A stretch of 64,000 bases of DNA from Streptomyces adelaidensis (GCF_016598475.1 NZ_JAEMUX010000011.1:111138-175137); one strand, 5' to 3'; positions 43,036 through 51,647 are shown, numbered from the stretch's first letter. Made by a program: numbers and translations. Notes: generated by a model not told the origin, from the sequence alone.

Positions 43036-45783
43036 CTAGCGAGCAGTGGTCATGCGCTCGCGTGCGGTCGGGTCGTCGGGCGTGGGTCGAAGGGTGGTCG
43101 GGGAGGCGGGGGCGGGTCCCGCCCCGGCCCGTCGGCGGCGGATCGCGCCCGTCACGCCGATCAGGAGCGTCGCGGTGAGCGAGACGGCCCCGACCGCCGT
43201 GCCAAGGCGCAGTCCTGGCGGGTGGAACGTGCAGGTCACGCTGCTCGCGGAGCCGTAGAGGGGTACGGCGATCAGCCCGTAGTGGTCCTTGGCCGGTACG
43301 GCGGGGGCGTTGTCGGCGGCACAGCGCCAGCCGGAGATCCGGGGCGCCGCGACGACCGCGATGCCCGTGCTGCCGACGGGGAGTTCCGCCCGGACGGTCC
43401 CGTCGGACACGCGCACGCTCGTCGCGCCGGTGGTTTTGAGTCCCTCGACGGCGCCGCGCAGCCGGGCGGTGTCCAGACACCCCACCGCGCCGTCCGGGAC
43501 GAGGCTCGTCCGGTCCGGCGACAGGTCGATCCGGAACCGTCCGGAGGCCGGGACCATGCCCAGCCGCTGCATCGAGGCGATCTTGGTGACGGGCTGGTCG
43601 GACCGGAACCGCCCGGTCAGGGCCCCGGCCGATCCGTCGGTGGAGGCGGAACCTCCGGCGAGCCGCGCGGTGCCCGAGAGGTGCGGCGCCCACAGGTACA
43701 ACTCGGACCCGGCCGGGCAGCTGCCCGTGATGGTCGGCTTCCGCGCGGCGTTCACATGGGGCAGGGGGCCCACGCGCACACCCGGCCGCCCGTCGTCGCT
43801 CGGCGACGGCGGCTTCCCGGTCGCGGTGCGCACGGTGAGCCGGGGCACGGTGTACACCGGCGAGCCCAGCAGGAGTTCCTGGTTGCGGTAGGGCGACGGC
43901 CCGAAGTCGGAGAGGTCCGTACCACCGTCGGCGTCGGAGAGGCCCGCACCGTCGGCGGCCGGGCCGGCGGTCGGCCGTACCGTCACCAGCGGCGGCACGT
44001 CCTGCCTGGTCACGGTTGTCCGGCCGCCGGCCTGCGGGAACCAGTTCTGATGCGGGTCCGGCGGGGAGTGCACCCGGGCGCCCACGGAGAAGATCGCGTC
44101 CGTGACGGCGTTGTCCAGACTCTGCACGTTCCGCCCGCGCGAGGTCCAGCCGCCCCCGAGCGCGGTGAGCGTGCGGCTGAGGACGTCGGAGGTGAGGCTG
44201 CTGTAGTACTGGGCACCCTGGCCGCCCACGAGCAGCGGATCGTTGCCGACGGTCTGCTCCCGGCCCGGGTCGGTCCGGTACCGAGGCCAGCCGTCGGCCC
44301 CGGCGATCGCCTCCGCCTGCTCCCGCTGCCGCGCGCCCCAGGGCGCGTAGTCGTCCAGGTGCCCGAGCCGCAGCCGCGTGTCGGCGGCGGCGGTGACGGC
44401 GGTCTCGCCGAACTGCGTACACACGAGCAGGGCCACGGCGAGGACGGCCAACGGCCTGCCGCCCCGCTGGCCGCCACGCTTCCCGAGCCCGAGCAGGGCC
44501 AGCCCGGCGAGCGCGCCGACAGCGGCGACCAGGGCGAGCGGGATGCTGAAGTACCGAATCGTCCGCTCGCTGCCGCTCGCCAGGGCGATCACCAGCGCGA
44601 GCAGCGCACCCGCCGCGCCCAGCGCACGCGGCCCGGGAACGCCGTACGACAGCGTGTGCCAGGCGGCGATCACCAGCAGCGCGCAGAGCACGAAGGCCTG
44701 GCGGTACGAGCTGCCCTGCGGAGTGGCGAAGGCGTGCCAGAGCAGATGGGTCGGCCCCCACTGCATCGTCAGGACCACGGCCACCACCAGCAGCGTCCAC
44801 CCGGCGCGCACCCGCCCGGGGACCGCCCGATGGAAGGGCAGCGCGAGCGCGAGCAGCAGGGCCGTGGTGCCCACGAACACCGCCGGCGTCCCGAAGCTGT
44901 ACGTCCCTGGCAGCAGCCGGGCCAGCAGGTCCTCGGCCGGAACGGGCGTGAACCGCCGGACCCGGCCCGGATGGGCGTGCCGGGTGCCGAAGTACACGAC
45001 CGCCACCAGCGGCGCGGCCAGCCCCATACCGAGGACGACGGTCACGGCGGCGCGGCCCGCCGCCCGCAGCCGCTGCCGGCGCGTGAAGTCGCCGAGCCAC
45101 AGCCGGAGCAGCAGCACCAGAGCGGCGGCGAGGGTCGTCATGTACGCCGTGTAGAAGTTGGCGATCCAGGCGAGCGCCACGACCACCACCCCGAGCACCG
45201 GCCGCCGTCCACGCGTCGCCCACTCGCCGACCAGGCACAGCAGCGGCAGCGCGACCAGCCCGTCGAGCCACATCGGGTTGTACAGGGAGTCCGCCAGGGC
45301 CCAGCCGCACAGGGCGTACGAGGAACCCAGCAGCCCCGCCGCCCACGAGCGGCCGGGCCGCAGCCGGAGCAGCAGCCAGGCCATGGCGGCAGCGGCCGAC
45401 GCCGCCTTCACCAGGGTGATCACATACACCGCGAGGTCGATCCCGTCCCTCGGGAACACCACGACGAGCAGGGCGAACGGGCTGCTGAGATACGTGCCGA
45501 GGTCGGGCAGGAAGCCGGCACCGAACCCGGACCGCCAGTTGACGAGCAGCCCGCCGTCGGCCCTGCCGTGCAGCAGATCCCACAGGTGCGCGTGGAACGG
45601 CACGTACTGGTTGCCCAGGTCGTTGACGTCCCGGGTGCGCGGCCCGAAGGGGTAGCTGCGGGCGACGACGTCGGCGGCGCACAGCACGGCGACGGTGAAC
45701 GCGGCGGCGAGCAGCGCGGCGAGCAAAGCGGCTTTTCCCCGCGGCCCGGTGGCCGCGACGGAACGCTCGGCAATCCACTTCAT
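43036..45783 (-). CDS. YfhO family membrane glycosyltransferase-like protein
   Basis: A 915-residue polytopic protein with about 12-14 membrane helices in the first half and at the extreme C-terminus, plus a large extracellular domain between. It belongs to the YfhO (GT-C-like) family. Seen: the helix-1/loop block PFGPRTRDVNDLGNQYVPFH with the acidic catalytic-type residues, and GLLVNWRSGFGAGFLPDLGTY. In Bacillus and Listeria, YfhO transfers a sugar from a polyprenyl carrier onto teichoic acid, working with CsbB and GtcA. The same trio is arranged here as one operon. ATG at 45783. Confidence 0.88.
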   Translation of the reverse strand: MKWIAERSVAATGPRGKAALLAALLAAAFTVAVLCAADVVARSYPFGPRTRDVNDLGNQYVPFHAHLWDLLHGRADGGLLVNWRSGFGAGFLPDLGTYLSSPFALLVVVFPRDGIDLAVYVITLVKAASAAAAMAWLLLRLRPGRSWAAGLLGSSYALCGWALADSLYNPMWLDGLVALPLLCLVGEWATRGRRPVLGVVVVALAWIANFYTAYMTTLAAALVLLLRLWLGDFTRRQRLRAAGRAAVTVVLGMGLAAPLVAVVYFGTRHAHPGRVRRFTPVPAEDLLARLLPGTYSFGTPAVFVGTTALLLALALPFHRAVPGRVRAGWTLLVVAVVLTMQWGPTHLLWHAFATPQGSSYRQAFVLCALLVIAAWHTLSYGVPGPRALGAAGALLALVIALASGSERTIRYFSIPLALVAAVGALAGLALLGLGKRGGQRGGRPLAVLAVALLVCTQFGETAVTAAADTRLRLGHLDDYAPWGARQREQAEAIAGADGWPRYRTDPGREQTVGNDPLLVGGQGAQYYSSLTSDVLSRTLTALGGGWTSRGRNVQSLDNAVTDAIFSVGARVHSPPDPHQNWFPQAGGRTTVTRQDVPPLVTVRPTAGPAADGAGLSDADGGTDLSDFGPSPYRNQELLLGSPVYTVPRLTVRTATGKPPSPSDDGRPGVRVGPLPHVNAARKPTITGSCPAGSELYLWAPHLSGTARLAGGSASTDGSAGALTGRFRSDQPVTKIASMQRLGMVPASGRFRIDLSPDRTSLVPDGAVGCLDTARLRGAVEGLKTTGATSVRVSDGTVRAELPVGSTGIAVVAAPRISGWRCAADNAPAVPAKDHYGLIAVPLYGSASSVTCTFHPPGLRLGTAVGAVSLTATLLIGVTGAIRRRRAGAGPAPASPTTLRPTPDDPTARERMTTAR

Positions 45784-46030
45784 TCTCGACGGCCCCCCGA
45801 ATTTGGGATGCCAGGCATCTCGCGGTGCCCGGCATCTCGTCCGGGGTCGTCATTCCCCGCACATCAACGATTCGCCGAATTAGAGGCCCGGCGATCGACG
45901 AAGGTTGTGCCGCCGGAGGAAAGTGAAAGTAATTATTCCGAATGGGGCGGGATATGGAGAACGGGCAATTGCCATTGCGGAGATGGGAGTTGTCTTCAAA
46001 GTGATCGGAAGGTTAACCCGGCTCTGGAGG

Positions 46031-46903
46031 TCATCCCTCGGACGACCGGTCGGCCTCCGCCGTGAGACTCCACAGCGCCGCCACCTGGGGCCGCCGCAGA
46101 TCGGCCCGCCGCACGCACAGCCCGATCGGGAACGGCTCCGGTGGTGTGCCGGTGGTGATCGCCGCGAGTCGGTCGCGCACGGCGCTGTGGTCGAGCACCA
46201 GCCGGGGGACCACGCCGGTGCCGCAGCCCAGCGCGACGAGGGTCAGCAGCGCCTCGTGGCCCTCCGGTTCGGCGGCGAGTTCGGGCCGGCTGTCGTGGGC
46301 GCGGAACCAGCGGTCGGCGGCGTCGCGGACCAGGCCGCGGTGGGGGAGCACGAAGGGGCCGTCGAGGCCGGGGTCCGGGCGGTCGCGGGCGGTGACGAAC
46401 ACCAGGTCCGTCGTCGCCACCGTCCGGCCTGCCAGCGACTCCGGCAGCCGCGTCGGGATGCCCGCGACCGCCACGTCCACCTCGCCCTCGTCCAGCCGGG
46501 CCAGCGCGGCGGCCGCGTCACCGGTGCGCAGATCCAGGCGGACCTGCGGGTGGGCCCGGCGGAAGGGCGCCAGCAGTCGGGGCAGCAGAGCCTGACACGC
46601 CGTCACCGTCGCGAACACCGCGAGTCGCCCGGTGAGTTCGGCCGGGTCGGGATGCTCCTCGCGGTACGCGCGCCACAACTCCAGTGCCTCGGTGGCGTAT
46701 TCGCGGAAGCGGTGCCCCTCGGCCGTCAGCGAGACACCCCTCGGCCCACGGTCGAGGAGCCGGTGCCCGAGGTCGGACTCCAGCCGCTGCACGGTACGCG
46801 TCAGGGTCGCCGGGCTGACATGGCAGTCCAGGCTGGTCCGGCCGAAGTTCAGAGTCCGCGCCAGATGGAGGAACAGCCGAAGCTCACGACGGTCGTCCCG
46901 CAT
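46031..46903 (-). CDS. ilvY: LysR family regulator, IlvY-like
   Basis: A 290-residue LysR regulator. The N-terminal helix-turn-helix is LNFGRTSLDCHVSPATLTRT with the linker VQRLESDLGHRLLDRG. The effector domain runs from about residue 90 with AGIPTRLPESLAG and the late GCGTGVVPRLVLDHS, blocks typical of IlvY. It is divergent from a ketol-acid reductoisomerase gene 90 bases away, exactly as ilvY and ilvC lie in enterobacteria, so it should activate that gene on binding acetolactate or acetohydroxybutyrate. Confidence 0.88.
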   Translation of the reverse strand: MRDDRRELRLFLHLARTLNFGRTSLDCHVSPATLTRTVQRLESDLGHRLLDRGPRGVSLTAEGHRFREYATEALELWRAYREEHPDPAELTGRLAVFATVTACQALLPRLLAPFRRAHPQVRLDLRTGDAAAALARLDEGEVDVAVAGIPTRLPESLAGRTVATTDLVFVTARDRPDPGLDGPFVLPHRGLVRDAADRWFRAHDSRPELAAEPEGHEALLTLVALGCGTGVVPRLVLDHSAVRDRLAAITTGTPPEPFPIGLCVRRADLRRPQVAALWSLTAEADRSSEG

Positions 46904-46951
46904 CCACGCTCACCTGTGTCTTTCATATGGTGCAACACTCCGCTGCAAAGG

Positions 46952-46966
46952 TTGCGCTTGCCGCAA
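46952..46966. promoter_or_regulatory. IlvY-type operator TTGC-n7-GCAA
   Basis: TTGCgcttgccGCAA matches the LysR/IlvY palindrome class. A second imperfect copy (TGCAAC...TGCAA) lies at 46931-46947. Both precede the reductoisomerase ATG. Confidence 0.6.
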
Positions 46967-46993
46967 CACTCGCCCGGACCCTACAACTCCACC

Positions 46994-48451
46994 ATGACCA
47001 CCTCCACCGTCTTCGCCCTCGAAACCATGGCGGTGCCCGGCGGCACCGAGACCGTCCTGCGCGGCGGACGCCACCTCTTCCCGCTGCTGTCGGGGGCCCT
47101 CAAGGGGGTGCGCCGCATCGGTGTCATCGGCTGGGGACCGCAGGGCCGGGCCCAGGCCCGCAACCTGCGCGACTCCCTCGCCGCAACCGACATCACCGTC
47201 GCCGTCGGCCTGCGCCCCGGCTCCGCCTCGGCCGCCGACGCCCGCACCCACGGCTTCACCGAGGCGGACGGCACCCTTGGCGACTGGCTCGCCGTCACCG
47301 CCGACAGCGACCTCGTCATCCTCCTGATCGCCGACGCGGCACTCGCCGCCCACCACCAGGAGATCTTCGCCGCCCTGAAGCCCGGCGCCACCATCGGCCT
47401 CTCCCACGGCTTCCTCCTCGGCCACCTCCACGAGACCGGCGGCGACTTCCCGCCAGGACACGGAGTCATCGCCGTCTGCCCCAAGGGCATGGGCGACTCG
47501 GTCCGCCGCCTCTACGAGCAGGGCGCGGAGATCAACGGCGCCGGGATCAACAGCAGTTACGCGGTCCGTGCCGACCCCGACGGCCACGCCACCGACCGAG
47601 CCCTCGCCTGGTCGGTCGCGCTCGGCTCCCCGTACACCTTCCGCACCACCCTGGAGAGCGAGTACCTCTCCGACATCGTCGGCGAGCGCGCCATCCTGCT
47701 CGGCGCCGTCCACGGCATCGTCGAGAGCCTGTACACCCGCCGCCGTCTCGCCGGGGACGACGAGGTGACCGCGTACGAGCGCTCCTGCGAGAACATCACC
47801 GGCCCCCTCGCCCGCACCATCTCCCAGGCCGGGCTCCGCTCGGTGCGCGAGGGCCTCGATACGGCCGGCCGGGACATCTTCGACCGCGCGTACACGGCCA
47901 CGTACGGGCCCGCCCGCGAGATCGTCGCGGAGATCTACGACGAGGTGGCCGACGGCACCGAGTTGCGCAGTGTGATCCTGGCCGAACGACGCCTCGGCGC
48001 CCGCCCGATGAGCGGGATCGGGGGCTCACTCATGTGGTCCGTGAGCGACCGCGTGCGCGCCCGCCGCAGCGAACGGGAGCTGCCCGTCGACCCGTTCACC
48101 GCCGGGGTCCTCGTCGCCACCATGACCGCCCAGATCGACGAGTTCGCCGAGCGCGGCCACCCCTGGTCGGAGATCGTCAACGAGTCCGTCATCGAGGCCG
48201 TCGACTCCCTGCTGCCCTACATGCACGCCCGCGACGTGGCGTACATGGTCGACAACTGCTCCCGCACGGCCCGCCTCGGAGCCCGCCGCTGGGGCCCCCG
48301 CTTCCAGGCCGCCTACGAACAGATCGCCTATCCGGCCGTCGAACGACCCGCCGATCAGGACCTGTTGGCGGCCTTCGACGCCCACCCGGTCCACGAGGCG
48401 CTCGCCGCGGCGGCGAAGCTCCGCCCGCCCGTGGACATCTCCGTGGCGTGA
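46994..48451 (+). CDS. ilvC: ketol-acid reductoisomerase, long class II form
   Basis: A 485-residue NADP-dependent enzyme of valine and isoleucine synthesis that isomerises and reduces acetolactate. The Rossmann loop RIGVIGWGPQGRAQARN is at residues 40-56. The length and the repeated C-terminal knotted domain (EITAYERSCENITGP-like followed by EIVNESVIEAVDSLLPYM) identify class II, as in plants and enterobacteria, rather than the roughly 335-residue class I enzyme usual in Streptomyces. ATG at 46994 has little Shine-Dalgarno. It is controlled by the divergent IlvY-like gene. Confidence 0.93.
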   Translation: MTTSTVFALETMAVPGGTETVLRGGRHLFPLLSGALKGVRRIGVIGWGPQGRAQARNLRDSLAATDITVAVGLRPGSASAADARTHGFTEADGTLGDWLAVTADSDLVILLIADAALAAHHQEIFAALKPGATIGLSHGFLLGHLHETGGDFPPGHGVIAVCPKGMGDSVRRLYEQGAEINGAGINSSYAVRADPDGHATDRALAWSVALGSPYTFRTTLESEYLSDIVGERAILLGAVHGIVESLYTRRRLAGDDEVTAYERSCENITGPLARTISQAGLRSVREGLDTAGRDIFDRAYTATYGPAREIVAEIYDEVADGTELRSVILAERRLGARPMSGIGGSLMWSVSDRVRARRSERELPVDPFTAGVLVATMTAQIDEFAERGHPWSEIVNESVIEAVDSLLPYMHARDVAYMVDNCSRTARLGARRWGPRFQAAYEQIAYPAVERPADQDLLAAFDAHPVHEALAAAAKLRPPVDISVA

Positions 48452-48454
48452 CGC

Positions 48455-48640
48455 CTACGCGGCGACCCGGCGGCGGGGTCCGGCCACCAGCTCCCCACCG
48501 CAGTTGGGGCAGACCTGGCCCATGGCCTCACCACAGGGCACACAGAAGGTGCACTCGTACGAGCAGATACGGGCCGGGCCGTCGGCGGGCAGGGCGGCCG
48601 TCTCGCAGTCATCCCCCATCCTCGGTGCGTCGGCGGTCAC
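48455..48640 (-). CDS. DUF1272 small cysteine-rich protein
   Basis: A 61-residue protein with the DUF1272 zinc-ribbon-like core ARICSYECTFCVPCGEAM followed by CPNCGGELV. Six cysteines in CxxxCxxCxxC and CxxC spacing should bind zinc. GTG at 48640 overlaps the upstream stop (GTGA), implying coupling with the DUF4865 gene; an ATG seven codons later is an alternative. The first cysteine pair of typical DUF1272 proteins is reduced here to one (DDCETAALPADG). Function unknown. It ends 3 bases from the convergent reductoisomerase gene. Confidence 0.8.
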   Translation of the reverse strand: MTADAPRMGDDCETAALPADGPARICSYECTFCVPCGEAMGQVCPNCGGELVAGPRRRVAA

Positions 48641-49221
48641 CACTGCCGGCCCCGGGGCAGCCGCTCGCGTTCCGGCGTGTTCATGTACAGCACCTGGAAG
48701 ACCTCGCCCTCGGCCTTCGGCACGTCGTGGTCCCAGAGTGAGAAGTGCACCAGCTCCCAGCGGTCCGGGTCGAGCACGGCCGCCGCGCACACCGCCCCGT
48801 CGAGCGAGGCCAGCCGCCCCGCCTCATCCACCGCCTCCGCCGCGACGTCGGCGAGCCGTACCCCCTCCGGCACACTCCACCGGCGGCGCACGGCAATCCT
48901 CGGCACGGCACCGGCGGAGCCGCCCTCCTCGTGGGCCAGTCCCGTCCAGTGCCGCACGCGGGGGCGCCCGAAGTCGTCGGACAGGCCCTGGAATCCGGGG
49001 CCCCAGAGGAAGGAGTTCATGCCCGCCGGTGTGTTCCAGAGGTAGAACGGGGCGTACTGATTGACCGGCGACCCGCCGACCCCGCGCTCCCGCATGAGGT
49101 ACGCCTTCAGCCCGAGCCCGGGAAAGTCGTCCAGCAGGGGGCCCTTGCCGGTCGCGCGGGCGCGGATGACGTCCATGTCGTAATCGGCGGGCAGGGTGAT
49201 CTCGTACTGCATGGCGTGCAT
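48637..49221 (-). CDS. DUF4865 family protein
   Basis: A 194-residue protein matching the DUF4865 pattern: MQYEITLPADYDMDVIRAR near the start, LPGLGLKAYLMRE-like GLGLKAYLMRERG, SPVNQYAPFYLWNTPAGMN and the Trp-rich FLWGPGFQGLSDDFGRP. Related to monooxygenase-like dimeric alpha-beta barrels. ATG at 49221 has GGAG 7 bases upstream; the second ATG at 49212 is possible. It lies between a TetR gene (upstream, same strand) and a coupled DUF1272 gene, so all three are probably one regulated unit. Confidence 0.85.
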   Translation of the reverse strand: MHAMQYEITLPADYDMDVIRARATGKGPLLDDFPGLGLKAYLMRERGVGGSPVNQYAPFYLWNTPAGMNSFLWGPGFQGLSDDFGRPRVRHWTGLAHEEGGSAGAVPRIAVRRRWSVPEGVRLADVAAEAVDEAGRLASLDGAVCAAAVLDPDRWELVHFSLWDHDVPKAEGEVFQVLYMNTPERERLPRGRQW

Positions 49222-49273
49222 CGAATGGCTCCGCAGGGGTGTAGGGCCGCTGGGTGGTCTATCAGGTGGTCTA

Positions 49274-49855
49274 TCAGGTGGTCTGTCGGGCGGTCCGTCG
49301 TCCGGGCCGGAGCAGGGCGAGCAGGCCCCGGGCGCCCGCGTCGAAGGCCGCCGGCGATCCCGACGCGCGGGCCAGTACGTAACCGCCTTGCACGGTCGCC
49401 ACGATCGTCGCGGCGATCTCCTCCGCGTCCAGCTCCGGCGCGAACTGCCCCTTCTCCTTGCCCTCTTCGACGAGCCCGGCGAGGCGTTCACGCAGCCAGT
49501 CGATGGTCTCGTCCACCGGCGCGCGCAGCTCGTCGCTCGCGATCACGTCCGGGTCCATCGTGAGCCGCCCGACGGGACAGCCGCGCAGCACGTCCCGCTC
49601 GCGCCGCAGATACGCCTCGACGCGCTCGTGGGGGGAGCCCGGCCCGTCGAGTACTTTCTCGGCGGTAGCCCGCAGCTCCTCGGCCGTCCGCCGGATCGCC
49701 GCCAGGGCGAGGTCCGGTTTCCCCTTGAAGTGGTGGTACATGCTGCCCTGCCCGGCCCCCGACCGCTCCAGGATGGCCTTGGGGCTGGTGCCCACATAGC
49801 CGCGCTCCCACAGCAGCTCACGGGTGGACTCGATCAGACGCTCCGGGGTGCTCAT
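49274..49855 (-). CDS. TetR/AcrR family transcriptional regulator
   Basis: A 193-residue TetR regulator of the TetR_C_16/LmrA-YxaF type. The N-terminal helix-turn-helix is VGTSPKAILERSGAGQGSMY with the following HHFKGKPDLA. The ligand domain contains ERDVLRGCPVGRLTMDPDV, a block typical of this subgroup. ATG at 49855. A 20-base near-palindrome lies 9 bases upstream, so it is probably autoregulated. It heads the DUF4865-DUF1272 group and likely represses it. Confidence 0.92.
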   Translation of the reverse strand: MSTPERLIESTRELLWERGYVGTSPKAILERSGAGQGSMYHHFKGKPDLALAAIRRTAEELRATAEKVLDGPGSPHERVEAYLRRERDVLRGCPVGRLTMDPDVIASDELRAPVDETIDWLRERLAGLVEEGKEKGQFAPELDAEEIAATIVATVQGGYVLARASGSPAAFDAGARGLLALLRPGRRTARQTT

Positions 49856-49863
49856 GCCCTCAC

Positions 49864-49883
49864 TGTACATACTAGTAGTTACA
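49864..49883. promoter_or_regulatory. TetR operator: 20-base imperfect palindrome
   Basis: TGTAcaTACTAGTAgtTACA has 16 of 20 positions symmetric and lies between the TetR gene and the rightward SHOCT gene. AT-rich for this genome. Confidence 0.6.
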
Positions 49884-49888
49884 GAAAA

Positions 49889-49920
49889 CGAGAGTCCGGG
49901 AGCCCGAGAGTCCGGGAGCC
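49889..49920. repeat. exact tandem duplication of 16 bases
   Basis: CGAGAGTCCGGGAGCC occurs twice head to tail beside the TetR operator. It may be a recent slippage event. Confidence 0.7.
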
Positions 49921-50065
49921 CAAGACCTTGGGAAGCAGACCCCGGCGCCCGCCGTACTCCGGAGGAGGTACGCCCGCTGCCGCTGACCGTACGACGACCC
50001 GAACCCCCTCCCGGCGAGAGCCTCAAGTCATCTCGGAAAAACGCGACCTAGGAGATGAGTTCGAG

Positions 50066-50374
50066 ATGCAGACCCTCGCGAACTGGGACGGTGGCCCCGG
50101 ACCCTGGATCCTCGTCCTCCCGCTGATCTGGGCGGCGGTCGTCGTCGGCGCCGTCACCCTGCTGCGCCGCACCGTCTGGCGCGGCCGCCCGGGCCCGTGG
50201 CGCGCGGCGGACGGCTCACGCCCGTACGGCGGCCCCCGGCCCTCCGGCGACTCCCCGATCGCGCTGCTCGGCCGCCGTTTCGCCGCCGGCGAGATCGACG
50301 AGGACGAGTACTGGCGGAGGCTGTCCGTCCTGGACGAGCAGTTCGGTCCGGCCTCCAAGGGCGGTACGGCATGA
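50066..50374 (+). CDS. SHOCT domain membrane protein
   Basis: A 102-residue protein with one transmembrane helix (WILVLPLIWAAVVVGAVTLL, residues 14-33) and a C-terminal SHOCT domain (LLGRRFAAGEIDEDEYWRRL, residues 70-89). SHOCT proteins are short C-terminal oligomerisation modules of unknown specific role. ATG at 50066, with GGAG 11 bases upstream. Such genes often precede an ABC transporter; here the next DNA is a scrambled ABC-transporter remnant, and the sequence GGCATGACC at its stop looks like the lost start of the next gene. Confidence 0.85.
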   Translation: MQTLANWDGGPGPWILVLPLIWAAVVVGAVTLLRRTVWRGRPGPWRAADGSRPYGGPRPSGDSPIALLGRRFAAGEIDEDEYWRRLSVLDEQFGPASKGGTA

Positions 50375-50384
50375 CCACCCCGCC

Positions 50385-51069
50385 CCGTCCAGGGCCCGTA
50401 CCGCCGTGTCGCCGGAGCCGTACACCATCCAGGCCGCGCGGGTGATGACGTAGTCGCCCGTGAGTTCCGACCGGCCGCAGACGGCTCGGACGGTAATCTC
50501 CTTCTGCCCGTCGGCGAAGGTGAGTTCGGCCTGGTCGCCGGGCTTCAGGCCCTGCTTGTCGGCCTCGTTGCCGGTGACGGCGATGCCGTCGGTGCCGAGG
50601 CCGTCGAGCGAGCCCCGTACGTCGCCGAGGTCGAAGAGGGCGCCGAGTGCGGCGGGGTTCGCGACGGTCAACGTCCCCTTCCCATCGCCAACGCTGACGC
50701 TCGCCCTCCATGAGCGCACCCGCGAGCTGGGCCTGCTCCGTCGGGCCGTCGGACAGACCCGGTCCCGACTGCGGGCCATGCTGCGGGCCATGGTCCCCCG
50801 GGAATCGGTCCTGGTCGCCGCGTTCGGCACGGCGGGCGGCCTCGCCCTCGGCGCCTTCCTCGGCTGTGGATCCTCGTCAAGGCCTCCGACGGTGAGAGCG
50901 ACAGCGTCTTCGCCTTGGCGATGCCACTGCCGCACCTCACGGTCGTGGGCCTCGTGGGCCTCGTGGGCTTCGTGGGCCTCGTGGGCCTCGCCGCCGGAGC
51001 CCTGCCAGGGCTCCGGCGGCGAGGCGGGCGGCACGCCTGGACATCCCGCGCGCCGTCGCCACCGAGTGA
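50385..51069. pseudogene. scrambled ABC transporter (ATPase plus FtsX-type permease) remnant
   Basis: Pieces of a MacB/LolD-like ATPase and its FtsX-family permease in mixed order. On the minus strand 50385-50426 encodes VYGSGDTAVRALDG, the ATPase N-terminus. Minus 50427-50672 encodes the permease middle (NPAALGALFDLGDVRGSL ... GDYVITRAAW). On the plus strand about 50685-51069 is the permease end (LHERTRELGLL, VLVAAFGTAGGLALGAFLG, ILVKASDGESDSVFAL, ARRAARLDIPRAVATE). The plus part needs at least three frame changes and contains a 12-base duplication (CTGCGGGCCATG) and five copies of a GTGGGCCTC unit near 50945-50990. No function is possible. Confidence 0.75.
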
Positions 51070-51113
51070 GCCACCGACCGACGTACGACGACGAGAGGGT
51101 GGTCACCGCCCGG

Positions 51114-51647
51114 TCAGCCTGCGACGGCCGACCGGGCGGGAGCGTGTTCGGACCTGCGCCCACGCGCGGCGGGCCTGCGTCCGGCGTCGTACGTCTGTCC
51201 GGTGTCAGGCAGTTGCCCGACGTCGTACGGCGAGATCTTCGGCACCGCGGCCGAGGACGCCGGCAGGGTGAACCACACGATCTTCCCCGACTCGCCGTGC
51301 GGCCGCACACCCCAGCTCTCGCTCACCGCGGCGACCATCGCGAGACCCCGGCCGCAGGTGGCGAAGGCCTCCGCGTCCTGGACGACCGGGAGACGGGGGT
51401 CGTTGTCGTGCACCGAGACCGTGAGCCGGCCGAGGAGCAACTCCATCTCCACGGTGCACATCTTGTCCGGCTCCGCGTGCCGGTGGACGTTGGACAGCAG
51501 CTCGGTCACGCCGAGTGCGGCCCGGTCTATCAAGGGATCCAGATGCCAGTAGCGCAATTGCGCAGATACGATTCTGCGGACCTGGCCGATCCGCGACGGC
51601 AGGGCTTGGAGCTCCACCGTGCAGTGCCTGCTTTGCTGGCTGATCAC
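51114..51647 (-). CDS. RsbW/SpoIIAB-like ATP-binding regulatory protein
   Basis: A 177-residue protein of the anti-sigma-factor kinase-like HATPase family abundant in Streptomyces. N box: DRAALGVTELLSNVHRHAEP near residue 45. G1-type motif: SVHDNDPRLP. G2-type motif: GRGLAMVAAVSESWG. These proteins usually bind or phosphorylate anti-anti-sigma partners. The Pro/Arg-rich tail after residue 135 is not part of the domain. The start is GTG 51647. No helix-turn-helix or DUF397 partner gene lies beside it, unlike many paralogues. Confidence 0.85.
   Translation of the reverse strand: MISQQSRHCTVELQALPSRIGQVRRIVSAQLRYWHLDPLIDRAALGVTELLSNVHRHAEPDKMCTVEMELLLGRLTVSVHDNDPRLPVVQDAEAFATCGRGLAMVAAVSESWGVRPHGESGKIVWFTLPASSAAVPKISPYDVGQLPDTGQTYDAGRRPAARGRRSEHAPARSAVAG

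Noticed and set aside
41594..45862. A 1422-codon minus-strand frame spanning GtrA, GT2 and YfhO
   Set aside because: It is a chance join of the GtrA and GT2 frames with antisense-like reading of YfhO; real starts with ribosome sites lie inside it.
45784..46030. Searched for a small gene in the AT-richer gap between YfhO and IlvY
   Set aside because: Short frames only, none with a ribosome site or conserved motif; it most likely holds promoters.
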